Part shown: in pieces, positions 16,895 through 25,587 of the stretch
How positions within the stretch are numbered: the stretch's first letter is position 1
Layout: each line of letters begins with the position of its first letter
Assembly: GCA_004213175.1 (NCBI GenBank)
Contig: SHAT01000006.1
Location: 1-59,212, forward strand
DNA length: 59,212 nucleotides
Reading direction: 5' to 3'
Source: Pseudomonadota bacterium
GTDB taxonomy: Bacteria; SAR324; NAC60-12
Made by a program: the position numbers and the translations under genes
Notes under the pieces: model-generated
Told to the model about the DNA's origin: nothing
Seen by the model: the letters and a program-made list of their open reading frames with translations, nothing else
Database searches by the model: none

Positions 16895-19132
16895 CTATTT
16901 TCGTTTCTCATTCTGTTCCATCATTTTCCAACGTATAATCGGAATATTCTTCATAATATCAACGTCTGTTATTTTGTAGATATCGGCTTGAGTGATGGCC
17001 CTTACCTCCATGTATTTTGAAGTATTTGAGATTATTTTTTCTCCGCCCCAAAAATCTCCTTGTCCTACTTTATACCGACTCTCTTTTTTATCAGTTCCAA
17101 GGCTGATAAGTTCCACTTTACCTTTTTTGACTAGCATCAGTCCTTCGCATTCTATCTTTTCACCTTTATTGTAACTTTTGAGTGTAATGTTTTGGGCAAT
17201 CTGGCTTTGAATGGGTGAAGAAATAGATTCTCCGAATAACCATGTCTGCTGTAAAAACTTAATAGTCTCTTGAGTACTTTGAATTTGATTTAAAAGATGA
17301 TTGCGGGATACAAATTCATTGAACAAAATAGCCGGTATTTTGAGGGTTTCAATATGACTTAATGTTCGGTAAGTTCCTGTGCTTTTCTGACCAAAAATGA
17401 CATCTAGTTCACCAATTAGAGTCCCGCTTGATAAAGGATAACTTGTTTTTTCGCGAGGAGAAAGTAACTCTGCTACTCCTGTAAGCACTAGTCTGACATG
17501 TTTCGGTATTTCCTTATCGCGGAGCAAAATGGTACCTGCATTTATAGATTCCCGTTCGCAATTGAGCAGCATGTGAATTTCACCGATCTCGACGTTTGGA
17601 TAATATCCACGTAAGTATTCTGCACCAAATTCAAGTGTATAATCTTCATGACCTTCTATCAGTGTATCTGTGCTTCCAAAGCTAACACCACAACCAATTA
17701 CTTTTTCTACCTGGGTAAGTTTTTGGGCAGTATGTGCCAGAATAATTTTGTCTGATTTATCAATCTTGAAATCAATCGCTTTCCCATGGATCAATCCACC
17801 TCCAATATCAATCTTCTTAACGTTAACAGGCTGGATATATTCACCCCATACCTTTTTTAGCTTCTCTGAACTTATGCCTGGTAACTGGGGATTTTCTTCA
17901 ACCATTTTTTTCAACACTTTATGAGAAGAAATGTCTGCTAAATGAGCATAAGTTGAATATCCATCTTCCCAAAGTGTTCTGAAAAACAATATATTTGTTT
18001 CAACGGGATGTGGGGAATAAACTGGTTTTACTTCAAGACCTTCGATGTTGTTCCAGACATCAAGTTCTAGGTCACAAACTTCAAAAAAATCTTTAAATGA
18101 ATCCTCACTGATTGACATCAAAGCAGATAGTTTTTTCGTAACAGATGCCCTTACAATCGGCGTTGTATAATATTTGATACGATGATTTGCACGGATTAGT
18201 GTAGTAAGACCAGCAAAATGATCATCATGGGCATGTGTGTGAAAAATGCCTTCAACCTCATTAACATCAACACCAATTGAGTTCAGTGTGTGTGCGATGT
18301 TGGGGCCAACATCAATCAAAAAAACTTTCCCCTGAAAACTTATTACACTGGCCATGCATGGGCGGTTAATATCCCAGCCATCACCTTCACCAGTATGAAC
18401 TACTGAGAAATATTCCCGTTTGAAATTATGATTCTCAAGTTCATAAGGTGTCATATAACGTTCTGTTTTATCCAGATTAAGATTAACTTCTAGGCTTTCA
18501 TTTAGATAAGTAAATTTGTAATGATTCACATTTATCCTTTGTACAGTTACACCATTTAGTACTTCTACAGGTTTATGTTCAACAATTCGAGGTTCGAGTA
18601 AATCAGTACTTGAACGAATATTTCCAAAAGCAAAATACAGTTTTATTCGCATCATTTCTTCTGCGATATCTTGAGAAATCCCTGTTTCAAGAATTTCCTC
18701 CAAACTGGTCAGACCGTAATTACCTCTGTAAATGTACTCCATTTGGGCATTTACTACATTTCTTTGACCAATGAGCAGTGGTTTTGCTCCAGTATTGTTG
18801 GGGTGGTCTGGGAGAATCATACCTTGACGATAAAGCATCTGCAGCACAGGGAACTCTGCTAAATTGGCAAAATCTCCATTTTGAACACTTAAATCCGAAA
18901 GAAGAATTGCATTCGGTCCTGTTTCGCTTGTTACTGGACCGTGAGGATGGTGAAATGATGCGGAACCTGGTTCTAATGAGCCGACTTTTCGATCAAAAAT
19001 ATTGATTTTACCTGCTTTCATCAAATGCTTTACACTATCAGCAGGACAACCGCAAAGGACATATAATTCAGCTTCTGGAACTTCAAGCCAGAATATACCC
19101 GCAGAAATTTGAATTTTAGAAATTTTTGACAT
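16895..19132 (-). CDS. Metallo-beta-lactamase-fold hydrolase fused to two cyclic-nucleotide-binding-like domains
   Basis: The 745-residue protein has an N-terminal domain of unknown role (about 1-235, with CGCPADSVKHLMKAG at 27-41). A metallo-beta-lactamase core follows at about 240-500 with the metal motif HAHDDH at 300-305. Two cNMP-binding-type beta-barrels lie at about 525-615 (GTILLRDKEIP, SGTLIGELDVIFG) and 645-740 (YNKGEKIECEGLMLVKKGKVELISL). The combination predicts a cytoplasmic hydrolase, possibly a phosphodiesterase, controlled by a cyclic nucleotide. It is the last gene of the pheT-dgkA-moaD reverse run. The substrate is unknown. Confidence 0.7.
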   Translation of the reverse strand: MSKISKIQISAGIFWLEVPEAELYVLCGCPADSVKHLMKAGKINIFDRKVGSLEPGSASFHHPHGPVTSETGPNAILLSDLSVQNGDFANLAEFPVLQMLYRQGMILPDHPNNTGAKPLLIGQRNVVNAQMEYIYRGNYGLTSLEEILETGISQDIAEEMMRIKLYFAFGNIRSSTDLLEPRIVEHKPVEVLNGVTVQRINVNHYKFTYLNESLEVNLNLDKTERYMTPYELENHNFKREYFSVVHTGEGDGWDINRPCMASVISFQGKVFLIDVGPNIAHTLNSIGVDVNEVEGIFHTHAHDDHFAGLTTLIRANHRIKYYTTPIVRASVTKKLSALMSISEDSFKDFFEVCDLELDVWNNIEGLEVKPVYSPHPVETNILFFRTLWEDGYSTYAHLADISSHKVLKKMVEENPQLPGISSEKLKKVWGEYIQPVNVKKIDIGGGLIHGKAIDFKIDKSDKIILAHTAQKLTQVEKVIGCGVSFGSTDTLIEGHEDYTLEFGAEYLRGYYPNVEIGEIHMLLNCERESINAGTILLRDKEIPKHVRLVLTGVAELLSPREKTSYPLSSGTLIGELDVIFGQKSTGTYRTLSHIETLKIPAILFNEFVSRNHLLNQIQSTQETIKFLQQTWLFGESISSPIQSQIAQNITLKSYNKGEKIECEGLMLVKKGKVELISLGTDKKESRYKVGQGDFWGGEKIISNTSKYMEVRAITQADIYKITDVDIMKNIPIIRWKMMEQNEKRK

Positions 19133-19175
19133 TCATGTTCTATTAAACAAAGTTCATTGAGTTTAGTATAAAAAA

Positions 19176-19421
19176 TTATCCACCGCTTACAGGAGGGATT
19201 AAACAATATTCCTCACCGTCTGTGAGAACAGACATTTTGCTGACGTACTCTTCTTCATGGGCTAATCTAGTTGACTTTAAGATAGATGCAGCCTTAGGAT
19301 ATTTTTTTGAAAGTATAGCAATTGCCTCTTCGGCTGTACAACCTTTTTTTACTTCAAGTAAAAGTGGTTCTGTTGAGATTATTTCCTCAAGTACAGCGTA
19401 AAAAATCAAATTAATCTTCAC
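19176..19421 (-). CDS. moaD: MoaD/ThiS-family sulfur carrier protein
   Basis: The 81-residue beta-grasp protein ends in PPVSGG, the C-terminal Gly-Gly tail that is adenylated and thiocarboxylated in MoaD and ThiS. KMSVLTDGEEYCLIPPVSGG matches the MoaD end pattern (DGDEVALLPPVSGG). It would donate sulfur to molybdopterin synthase. No other moa genes are adjacent, so a related sulfur-carrier role is possible. It starts 4 bases after dgkA. Confidence 0.75.
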   Translation of the reverse strand: MKINLIFYAVLEEIISTEPLLLEVKKGCTAEEAIAILSKKYPKAASILKSTRLAHEEEYVSKMSVLTDGEEYCLIPPVSGG

Positions 19422-19425
19422 AAAT

Positions 19426-19791
19426 CTATGTATTATTAAAAATTAAGTCAAATAAAATAAAACACCAGACGGCAGTCATGTTTACTGCAGACATAAAAAC
19501 AGCGGCGCTTCCTGCATCCTTGGCTCTGCCTGATAATTTATGATGTTCTGTTGAGATGCGATTTATAACTGCTTCAATTCCTGTGTTGAGTAATTCTACT
19601 ATTAGCAGCAACAAAACTGAACTGATCAACATAATTCTAAAAATTAACGAAACAGGTAAAAGCAGAGCAGTTGGGATTAAAAACGCTGCTAATGTTAGTT
19701 CAATCCGGAAAGCCATTTCATGATGCAATGTATCACGCAAACCTTGCATGCTATAGCCAAAGGCGTTCCATATATGACGCAAAGCTTTCAT
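19426..19791 (-). CDS. dgkA: Diacylglycerol kinase (prokaryotic DgkA family)
   Basis: The 121-residue integral membrane enzyme has about three transmembrane helices and the active-site motif VELLNTGIEAVINR followed by KDAGSAAVFMSA, both diagnostic of DgkA. It phosphorylates diacylglycerol or undecaprenol at the inner membrane to recycle lipids. It lies 14 bases after pheT and just before moaD. Confidence 0.85.
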   Translation of the reverse strand: MKALRHIWNAFGYSMQGLRDTLHHEMAFRIELTLAAFLIPTALLLPVSLIFRIMLISSVLLLLIVELLNTGIEAVINRISTEHHKLSGRAKDAGSAAVFMSAVNMTAVWCFILFDLIFNNT

Positions 19792-19805
19792 ACTCTAGCC
19801 AATCA

Positions 19806-22283
19806 TCAAGTCCTTAAAGTTGCTTGAAATTCATGTTCCAGACGTTTCATAATTTTTTTGCGCATTTTCTCAACCTCTTTGTCGTTCAGAGTCCTATCTG
19901 TTGCTTGAAAAGTTAGGGAATATGCTAAACTACGTTTTCCTTTGTCCACTTGTTCACCTTCATAAACATCAAAGAGCATTGCACTTCGAAGTAGTGGCTT
20001 TCCACTTTGAAGAATTAATGGAGTAACATGTTCAACTGGGATACTTGATTCTAACACAAATGCAAGATCTTCAAAAATTGGTGTGAAGTTGGAAATAAAA
20101 TCCATTTGGTGATTGTTGGTAGAAAGTTTAATGATCAAGTCCAAATCAAGTTCGGCAATACAAACTGGCTGTTCAGGTAGCTCAAAGGAATTGCGAATTT
20201 TTGGATGTAATTCTCCTACAAATCCTAAAACATTTCCTTTTACTAATATCTGGGCACAACGTCCGGGATGACATGGTAGATCACTTGATTTCCTCCACTC
20301 AATTTCGTCAAGATGCAATGTTTGAAAAAATTGTTCCAAAACACCTTTCAGGTCAAAAAAATCATAGTTATCTCCTGCCTTTTCCAACCATGACTGACTA
20401 TCACGACTACCGCTCATTAATAGTGATAGACGCTGAAGCTCATCTGGGAGTTTGTTACCTTTATGGGGATGAAATACATTGCCGACCTCAAATGTTACTA
20501 CTTTAGCTAAAAAACGCAAATTAGAGCGTGCAGTATTTAATGCACCTGGGAGAAGTGAACATCGCATGTGACTTCTATCCTGAGAAAGTGGGTTCTTCAA
20601 AGGTACAAATTTGACTAGATCGATGTCTTCCTCCAATCGTAGACGTGCCTCATCCATTGGGTTCATCATTGAATAGGTTATAATCTCATCCATCCCTGAA
20701 GCAACGAGGGTATCTCTTATACGTTCAGTAGTGTCCAGTTTTTGATTGAGATGCTGCGGAGGTAGAACATCATTGAGTAAAGTTAAAGGCAAATTTTCAT
20801 ATCCGTAAATCCTTACAATTTCTTCAACTAAATCCGCTGGAATATTGATGTCCATTCTGTGGCTCGGGACCTCAATCTGTAAAATTTTTTCTCCTGAAAC
20901 TTTAAATTCCAGTGAACTCAAAATATCTGTAATTTGTGTGGAAGAAATTTTTATTCCCAGTAGACGTCCTACATAATCCGGATCAAGTTCAATTGATTTT
21001 TTATCTTTAGTTTCTGGATATAAATCACCGGCAATCGGTTCTAGAATACCAGAAGCATGTTCAACCATCAATTGCGCAGCCCTCAAAGCTGCCTGTAATG
21101 TACCTTCTGGGTCAACCTGTTTGCCGAATCTCTCGCTTGCCTCGGTTTTCAATTTTAGTACCTGTGAGGTACGTCTATTATTAAGGAATTCGAAATTTGC
21201 AGATTCAAGCAAAATATTTGTAGTAGTTTCTGAGACCTCGGAGTCACTTCCGCCCATCACTCCGGCAATTGCTATCAGTCCAGAATTGTCTGTAATCATG
21301 AGCATTTCCTCATCTAATTTTCGTTCAACTTTATCCAGGGTTAGCAGGGTTTCACCTTTTTTGGCACGCCGTATTATGATTTTTGGCGTTTTTCCCTTTG
21401 AGCGTAAAATTAGTTTGTCGAGGTCAAAAGCATGAAGGGGTTGTCCCATTTCCACCATTACGTAGTTAGTGATGTCTACAATGTTGTTGATCGGGCGCAT
21501 CCCAATTCGCAATAGACGCTGTTGCATCCAGAACGGTGATGGACCGATTTTTACATTTCGGATTAACAATGTAGAATATCGTTGACAGATTTCAGGATTT
21601 TTTATTTCCAATTCAACAAACGGTGGTTTTGAAACAATTTCAAGATTAGAGACATTCGGCAAAAGGTTTTTAACTAGCTTTTTTCCTGTAAGTGCAGATA
21701 TTTCACGGGCCACACCTAATATTGAAAGCAGATGGCTGAAGCCTCCTTTGATATCAAAGTGTAGAGTTGTGTCACCTAGATATTCCACAAGCAGCTTGCC
21801 GACGGGAGCATCTTCAGGAAGAATCAGGATACCTTCATGATTTTCACTGATTCCTAATTCCAACTCTGAGCAGAGCATTCCTTCAGAAGAAATTCCCCGG
21901 ATTTTTGCGGGTTTGAGTTTTTTTAATGGATGATCTTCGTGGTAGGCATCTACCAGCATTGCACCCGTGAGGGCTAGGGCAACTTTTGGAGCAGGTTTCG
22001 GGAAATTTTCTGCCATTTCCTGTATGTTTGGTGCCCCGGAAATAAGTGTAATCGGTTTGTCCGCTCCGAAATCTACATCAACTAAATTTAAAGTATCTGC
22101 GTTTGGATGCTTGTGTATTTCTAAAACCTGTCCTACAACACAATATTCTCCCCAGGATTCACCTATATTTTCAATTAGTTCAACCTCAAGTCCTGCGGTC
22201 GTAAGGCGCTCAGCAAGCTCGTTGGGGTCCATGTTCAGATCAACAAAATCTTGCAGCCAGCTAAGAGGCGTTTGCAATGCCAT
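19806..22283 (-). CDS. pheT: Phenylalanyl-tRNA synthetase beta subunit
   Basis: The 825-residue protein has the full PheT layout: an EMAP-type tRNA-binding domain at about 40-155, a B3/B4 editing domain at about 210-380, a B5 domain at about 405-475, a catalytic-like core with EVGNVFHP, and a C-terminal FDX-ACB domain at about 735-825. It charges tRNA-Phe together with PheS. pheS is not in the window, which is less usual because pheST is commonly an operon. The start ATG 22283 gives the standard MxxPLSWLQDFVDL N-terminus. Confidence 0.93.
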   Translation of the reverse strand: MALQTPLSWLQDFVDLNMDPNELAERLTTAGLEVELIENIGESWGEYCVVGQVLEIHKHPNADTLNLVDVDFGADKPITLISGAPNIQEMAENFPKPAPKVALALTGAMLVDAYHEDHPLKKLKPAKIRGISSEGMLCSELELGISENHEGILILPEDAPVGKLLVEYLGDTTLHFDIKGGFSHLLSILGVAREISALTGKKLVKNLLPNVSNLEIVSKPPFVELEIKNPEICQRYSTLLIRNVKIGPSPFWMQQRLLRIGMRPINNIVDITNYVMVEMGQPLHAFDLDKLILRSKGKTPKIIIRRAKKGETLLTLDKVERKLDEEMLMITDNSGLIAIAGVMGGSDSEVSETTTNILLESANFEFLNNRRTSQVLKLKTEASERFGKQVDPEGTLQAALRAAQLMVEHASGILEPIAGDLYPETKDKKSIELDPDYVGRLLGIKISSTQITDILSSLEFKVSGEKILQIEVPSHRMDINIPADLVEEIVRIYGYENLPLTLLNDVLPPQHLNQKLDTTERIRDTLVASGMDEIITYSMMNPMDEARLRLEEDIDLVKFVPLKNPLSQDRSHMRCSLLPGALNTARSNLRFLAKVVTFEVGNVFHPHKGNKLPDELQRLSLLMSGSRDSQSWLEKAGDNYDFFDLKGVLEQFFQTLHLDEIEWRKSSDLPCHPGRCAQILVKGNVLGFVGELHPKIRNSFELPEQPVCIAELDLDLIIKLSTNNHQMDFISNFTPIFEDLAFVLESSIPVEHVTPLILQSGKPLLRSAMLFDVYEGEQVDKGKRSLAYSLTFQATDRTLNDKEVEKMRKKIMKRLEHEFQATLRT

Positions 22284-22436
22284 AAAGATCTTTTTAAATA
22301 TGTTATAGAAATAGGAGGAAAAATGTCTGAAATGATGTAAATAAATTCTTGCCTCATTCCCTATGAAACAAAAATTAACAACACAATATTCTCAGTAGAA
22401 ACGAGGGGAAATGCAAGTCAGATTAGCAAAATCAGC

Positions 22437-22859
22437 TTATTTGCACTTATGTCTCAATACTTTGAATTTGGTGGAATTTCTAATCTTGATGTTTTTTGCA
22501 CTCAAATTGTTACTGTAGACACCTTTTTCTTTGAGCTTTCTCAGCTGAGCTTTTTCACCGGGGCTGAGGGGTAGTTTAACTCTTAACTTAGACCAGATAT
22601 TTTGATTAAGTAAGGCTTCCTGCTCAAGTGTCATTACTCGGATTTTTTTTAAATTGTTGATCTTTTTTTCTACCAGATTACGACATTTAGATTTGTTGAA
22701 TTCTTTCATGAACAATCGGTCAGTTGCATATTCTTGGGCCCTAGGAGCACTTGCTGTTGCCAAAATAAACAAAAAAATACATGATTGTTTTGCAATGATA
22801 AAGAAAGGAGTGCGTATTTGTTTAATCAAAATATTATTGTGAAAACACTGGATGATCAT
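22437..22859 (-). CDS. Hypothetical secreted basic protein, 140 aa
   Basis: An N-terminal hydrophobic stretch (IFLFILATASAPRAQ) predicts a signal peptide with cleavage near APRA-QE. The mature part is Lys-rich and helical, with a MTLEQEALLNQNIWSKLRVKL segment and two Cys residues. The long N-region before the hydrophobic core suggests the true start may be a later codon. It stands alone between pheT and the 74-residue gene. I recognise no family. Confidence 0.45.
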   Translation of the reverse strand: MIIQCFHNNILIKQIRTPFFIIAKQSCIFLFILATASAPRAQEYATDRLFMKEFNKSKCRNLVEKKINNLKKIRVMTLEQEALLNQNIWSKLRVKLPLSPGEKAQLRKLKEKGVYSNNLSAKNIKIRNSTKFKVLRHKCK

Positions 22860-23070
22860 TAAAATATTTTTCTTAAATTATTTCCTCAAGTATTTTTGCA
22901 TATCTACCGATATACAGAGTAGATTGAGAGTTGATTTTTGTACTCCTCTCAGTTCAAGCAAATTTAACACCCTGTGCCTCAGATTAAACAAATCTCAAGG
23001 TTATAACTAGATTAGGTTCATATGGCGCGTGGTATTTCTTAGTTTAACAAATAAGTGAAAAAAGCGAAAA

Positions 23071-23295
23071 ATGACTCAAACAGAAGAAAAAATAGAAAAT
23101 TTTACCCAGGCCGTAGGTGTAGATCTTAGTAATCAATTTGAGAAGCGGGTCTCAAGAACTATCACCGAATTGGTTGATTCATTAGAACATCTGTTAATCG
23201 ATGACGAAACTAAGGTTGATTATGCTACTCACGTTTTTGCCAAAGCACTTGACGAAATGGTTGATTCTTTAGAAACTCCAAAATTGCTCAACTGA
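23071..23295 (+). CDS. Hypothetical small acidic helical protein, 74 aa
   Basis: This short forward ORF encodes an acidic, largely helical protein with a duplicated VDSLE motif (ELVDSLEHLL and EMVDSLETPK). It has no signal peptide or membrane segment. The upstream GTGAAAAAAGCGAAAA stretch offers only a weak ribosome site. It precedes the long leader of the repeat-protein gene, so a link to the secretion locus is possible but unproven. Confidence 0.45.
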   Translation: MTQTEEKIENFTQAVGVDLSNQFEKRVSRTITELVDSLEHLLIDDETKVDYATHVFAKALDEMVDSLETPKLLN

Positions 23296-24052
23296 GATAC
23301 ATTAACTTGAGGTGAACTTGTTCTCGAATTGATTACAACAGATGTTGAGGGGCAATTTGATAAAGTATTAACCTTGAAATTATTATTCTATCAGAATTTT
23401 TCTTCTCTCTGAAAAAGAGATTAACCTTAAAACATGCTAAAAATAATTACCTCACGATCGCAAGTCTATGTTAGATGATCAATTTCTTAAAGTGCTTACA
23501 AATAATATCTTTTAATCTTTGGGATTGCTCAGTAAAGACGATTAATTTACCAATGAAGAATTTCCTCCCTGTGTAAGTCTTGGTATTCTAAATTGTTTAT
23601 TCCAAATATTTCTAAATCCTTCCCACACTTTGAATTCTGCTGATAATTTGAAAACTTTTTGAAAAATAATTTAACCCTTACCCTGCATTTTTTGCAAATT
23701 AAAAGATCAATTATTTTTTTTTGTTTAAAGTGTTGCCATAAATGTTAATTTCTGATAACTTTACGTTCATGTGGATATAAGCCACGAGATGTCAGTTGAT
23801 AATTGGGAGGCTTTCAACTGATTAAAAGATGAAACTCCTCAGAAAATGGTCCATTATTCTCTTATCTTAGGACCTAACTTAATAAGGGATACCAGAGAAT
23901 TATTTACACGGTATTTTTAAAAATGGGGTGTTTAGTTTTATAACAATATACAAAAACTTAACTCGCATTAAAGTAGTAATACTTGGAAAAAATTCAGGAT
24001 GTAGTTTCAGGTCTGAAATGTTTTTCTTAACCTTTATATAGAAGGAGACAAG
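23296..24052. other. 757-base non-coding leader upstream of the heptad-repeat gene
   Basis: No supported ORF is present on either strand. The interval is very AT-rich and ends in GAAGGAG at 24041-24047, a strong ribosome site for the repeat protein at 24053. Its length suggests a long 5' untranslated region or a multi-promoter control region. I could not identify a riboswitch or operator. Confidence 0.4.
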
Positions 24053-25420
24053 ATGTCTAATACAATGTTCCCAAATGATTTTCCTCCAATGCCGCAAGAG
24101 TTTATGGATGCTGTTATGGCAGATCCAGGAGCATTTGCTGGTGCAATGGGAGAAGGAATGGAAGCTTTTGGAAGTGCAATGGAAGGTGGCGCCGACATGG
24201 GTGCTGCATTTGAGGCAATGGGTGATGTAATGGGACCCATGTGCGCAGATATGGGGATTTCTCCCGAAGCATTTGATGCTGCTGGTGATGCATTTATGGC
24301 AGTTGCAGGGCCTGCAATGCAGGGCATGCCCCCAGACGCGGGACCTGCTGAAATGGGAGAATGTATTATGGACTGTGCAGAGGTCGCTATGGGAGGACCA
24401 CCTCCTGCTGAATTTGGTGATATGGCTGCAGATATGGCTCAGGGTATGGCAGACATGCCTATGTCTGATGGCGGCTGTCCTCATCACGATGTAGGCGCAG
24501 AAATGGGGCCTCCAATGCCTGATGGTTTCGAACAGGGAAATCCGGAAACTATGCCTCCAGGCGATTTTGGTCCAGGTCCTATGCCTCCTATGGAAGGCGA
24601 TATGGGTGGCTGTACTGGAGATATGGACATGTGTGGTGGTGATATGACAGGTGTAACTGGTGATGTTACCGGATGCATGGGTGATATGACAGGCTGCGAA
24701 GGTGATGTTTCAGCTGTGACAGGTAATATGGGACCAGCAACAGGAGATATGACTGGTTGTGAAGGTAATATGACTGGTTGTGCTGGTGATATGAGTCCTG
24801 TAACAGGTGACGTTTCAGGATGCCATGGCGATATGACTGGTTGTGAAGGTGATATGGGTCCCGTAATGGGAGACTGTTCTCATGTCGAAGGTGACATGAC
24901 TGGCTGCTCCGGTGACATGACTGGTTGCCAAGGTGATATGGGACCAATGTCAGGTGATGTTTCTGGTTGCCAAGGTGACATGACAGGTTGTACTGGTGAC
25001 ATGACTGGTTGCCAGGGTGACATGGGACCTATAATGGGCGACTGCACCAATGTCGAAGGTGATATGACTGGCTGCTCCGGTGACATGACTGGTTGTCAAG
25101 GAGACATGGGACCATATGCTGGTGATATGACTGGCGTTCAAGGTACTCCTCCACCAGATATGATGGGGCCACCTCCAGGTGATATGGATGGTGGTATGGA
25201 TGCCATGGATGATGCTTTCGGTGGTCCTGGATCAGATATGGCTCCTCCACCGGATGATCCAATGGGTGCTGCACTTGACGATTCTGCAGCAACCAGTGAC
25301 GCTGGTGCTGCCGGAGGACAAGGTCCTGGACCAGATCCTATGGCTCCTCAATCTGACCCAGGAATGGATCCAGGAATGGAAAAACCTGAAGACGACGACC
25401 AGGGTGGTGCTATAGGTTAA
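24053..25420 (+). CDS. Acidic Cys/Met-rich protein with 26 Gly-Asp-x-x-Gly/Pro-x-x heptads (putative type I secretion substrate)
   Basis: The 455-residue protein contains no Arg, a single Lys (444), a single Leu (408) and 21 Cys. Residues 1-135 are Ala/Gly/Met-rich and helical-looking, with Cys64, 104 and 108. Residues 182-363 form 26 gapless heptads, mostly GDMTGCx, GDMGPxx, GDVSGCx and GDCxxVE. Residues 364-455 are Pro/Gly/Asp-rich. It has no classical signal peptide. A terminator follows, then an ABC exporter and an HlyD adaptor, so it is probably their exported substrate. The regular Gly-Asp spacing suggests a beta-solenoid or metal-binding array (inference). The frame is supported by GAAGGAG before the ATG and by the perfect repeat phase. 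Confidence 0.85.
   Translation: MSNTMFPNDFPPMPQEFMDAVMADPGAFAGAMGEGMEAFGSAMEGGADMGAAFEAMGDVMGPMCADMGISPEAFDAAGDAFMAVAGPAMQGMPPDAGPAEMGECIMDCAEVAMGGPPPAEFGDMAADMAQGMADMPMSDGGCPHHDVGAEMGPPMPDGFEQGNPETMPPGDFGPGPMPPMEGDMGGCTGDMDMCGGDMTGVTGDVTGCMGDMTGCEGDVSAVTGNMGPATGDMTGCEGNMTGCAGDMSPVTGDVSGCHGDMTGCEGDMGPVMGDCSHVEGDMTGCSGDMTGCQGDMGPMSGDVSGCQGDMTGCTGDMTGCQGDMGPIMGDCTNVEGDMTGCSGDMTGCQGDMGPYAGDMTGVQGTPPPDMMGPPPGDMDGGMDAMDDAFGGPGSDMAPPPDDPMGAALDDSAATSDAGAAGGQGPGPDPMAPQSDPGMDPGMEKPEDDDQGGAIG
24596..25141 (+). repeat. 26 tandem 21-bp units encoding heptads, with a 168-bp higher-order repeat
   Basis: The bases encode residues 182-363 as 26 units of seven codons without a gap. Fifteen units have Cys at position 6 and two have Cys at position 3. 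Units 12-17 (24827-24952) and 20-25 (24995-25120) have the same order of variants, giving an eight-unit, 168-bp super-period. Synonymous codons differ between units, so the repeat is kept at the protein level and is not only a recent DNA slip. Confidence 0.9.
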
Positions 25421-25436
25421 TACCATCTAAGACTAT

Positions 25437-25473
25437 AAAAGTGGTGCACTGAATTTGTTGTGCACCACTTTTT
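25437..25473 (+). terminator. Rho-independent terminator after the repeat-protein gene
   Basis: AAAAGTGGTGCAC (25437-25449) pairs with GTGCACCACTTTT (25460-25472), a 13-bp stem with a 10-base loop followed by T residues. It lies 17 bases after the stop codon and before the exporter genes. Such placement commonly lets the substrate gene be transcribed far above its transporter. Confidence 0.85.
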
Positions 25474-25587
25474 AGACTATTTGTTTATAATTAAAGGTGA
25501 CAAGGTATCTGTCCCGTTAGTTTGAGGCACATCTTCTTTATTCTTCACAAGAACTAATCACAAAACCTTTCTAATAATAGATCAGCT

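Noticed and set aside
23296-24052. CRISPR array or RNA gene in the long leader
   Set aside because: No evenly spaced direct repeats and no recognisable conserved RNA fold were seen.
24034-25426. Many antisense ORFs over the heptad-repeat gene
   Set aside because: They are mirror products of the 21-bp repeat and have no ribosome site or family match; the forward frame alone shows perfect heptads.
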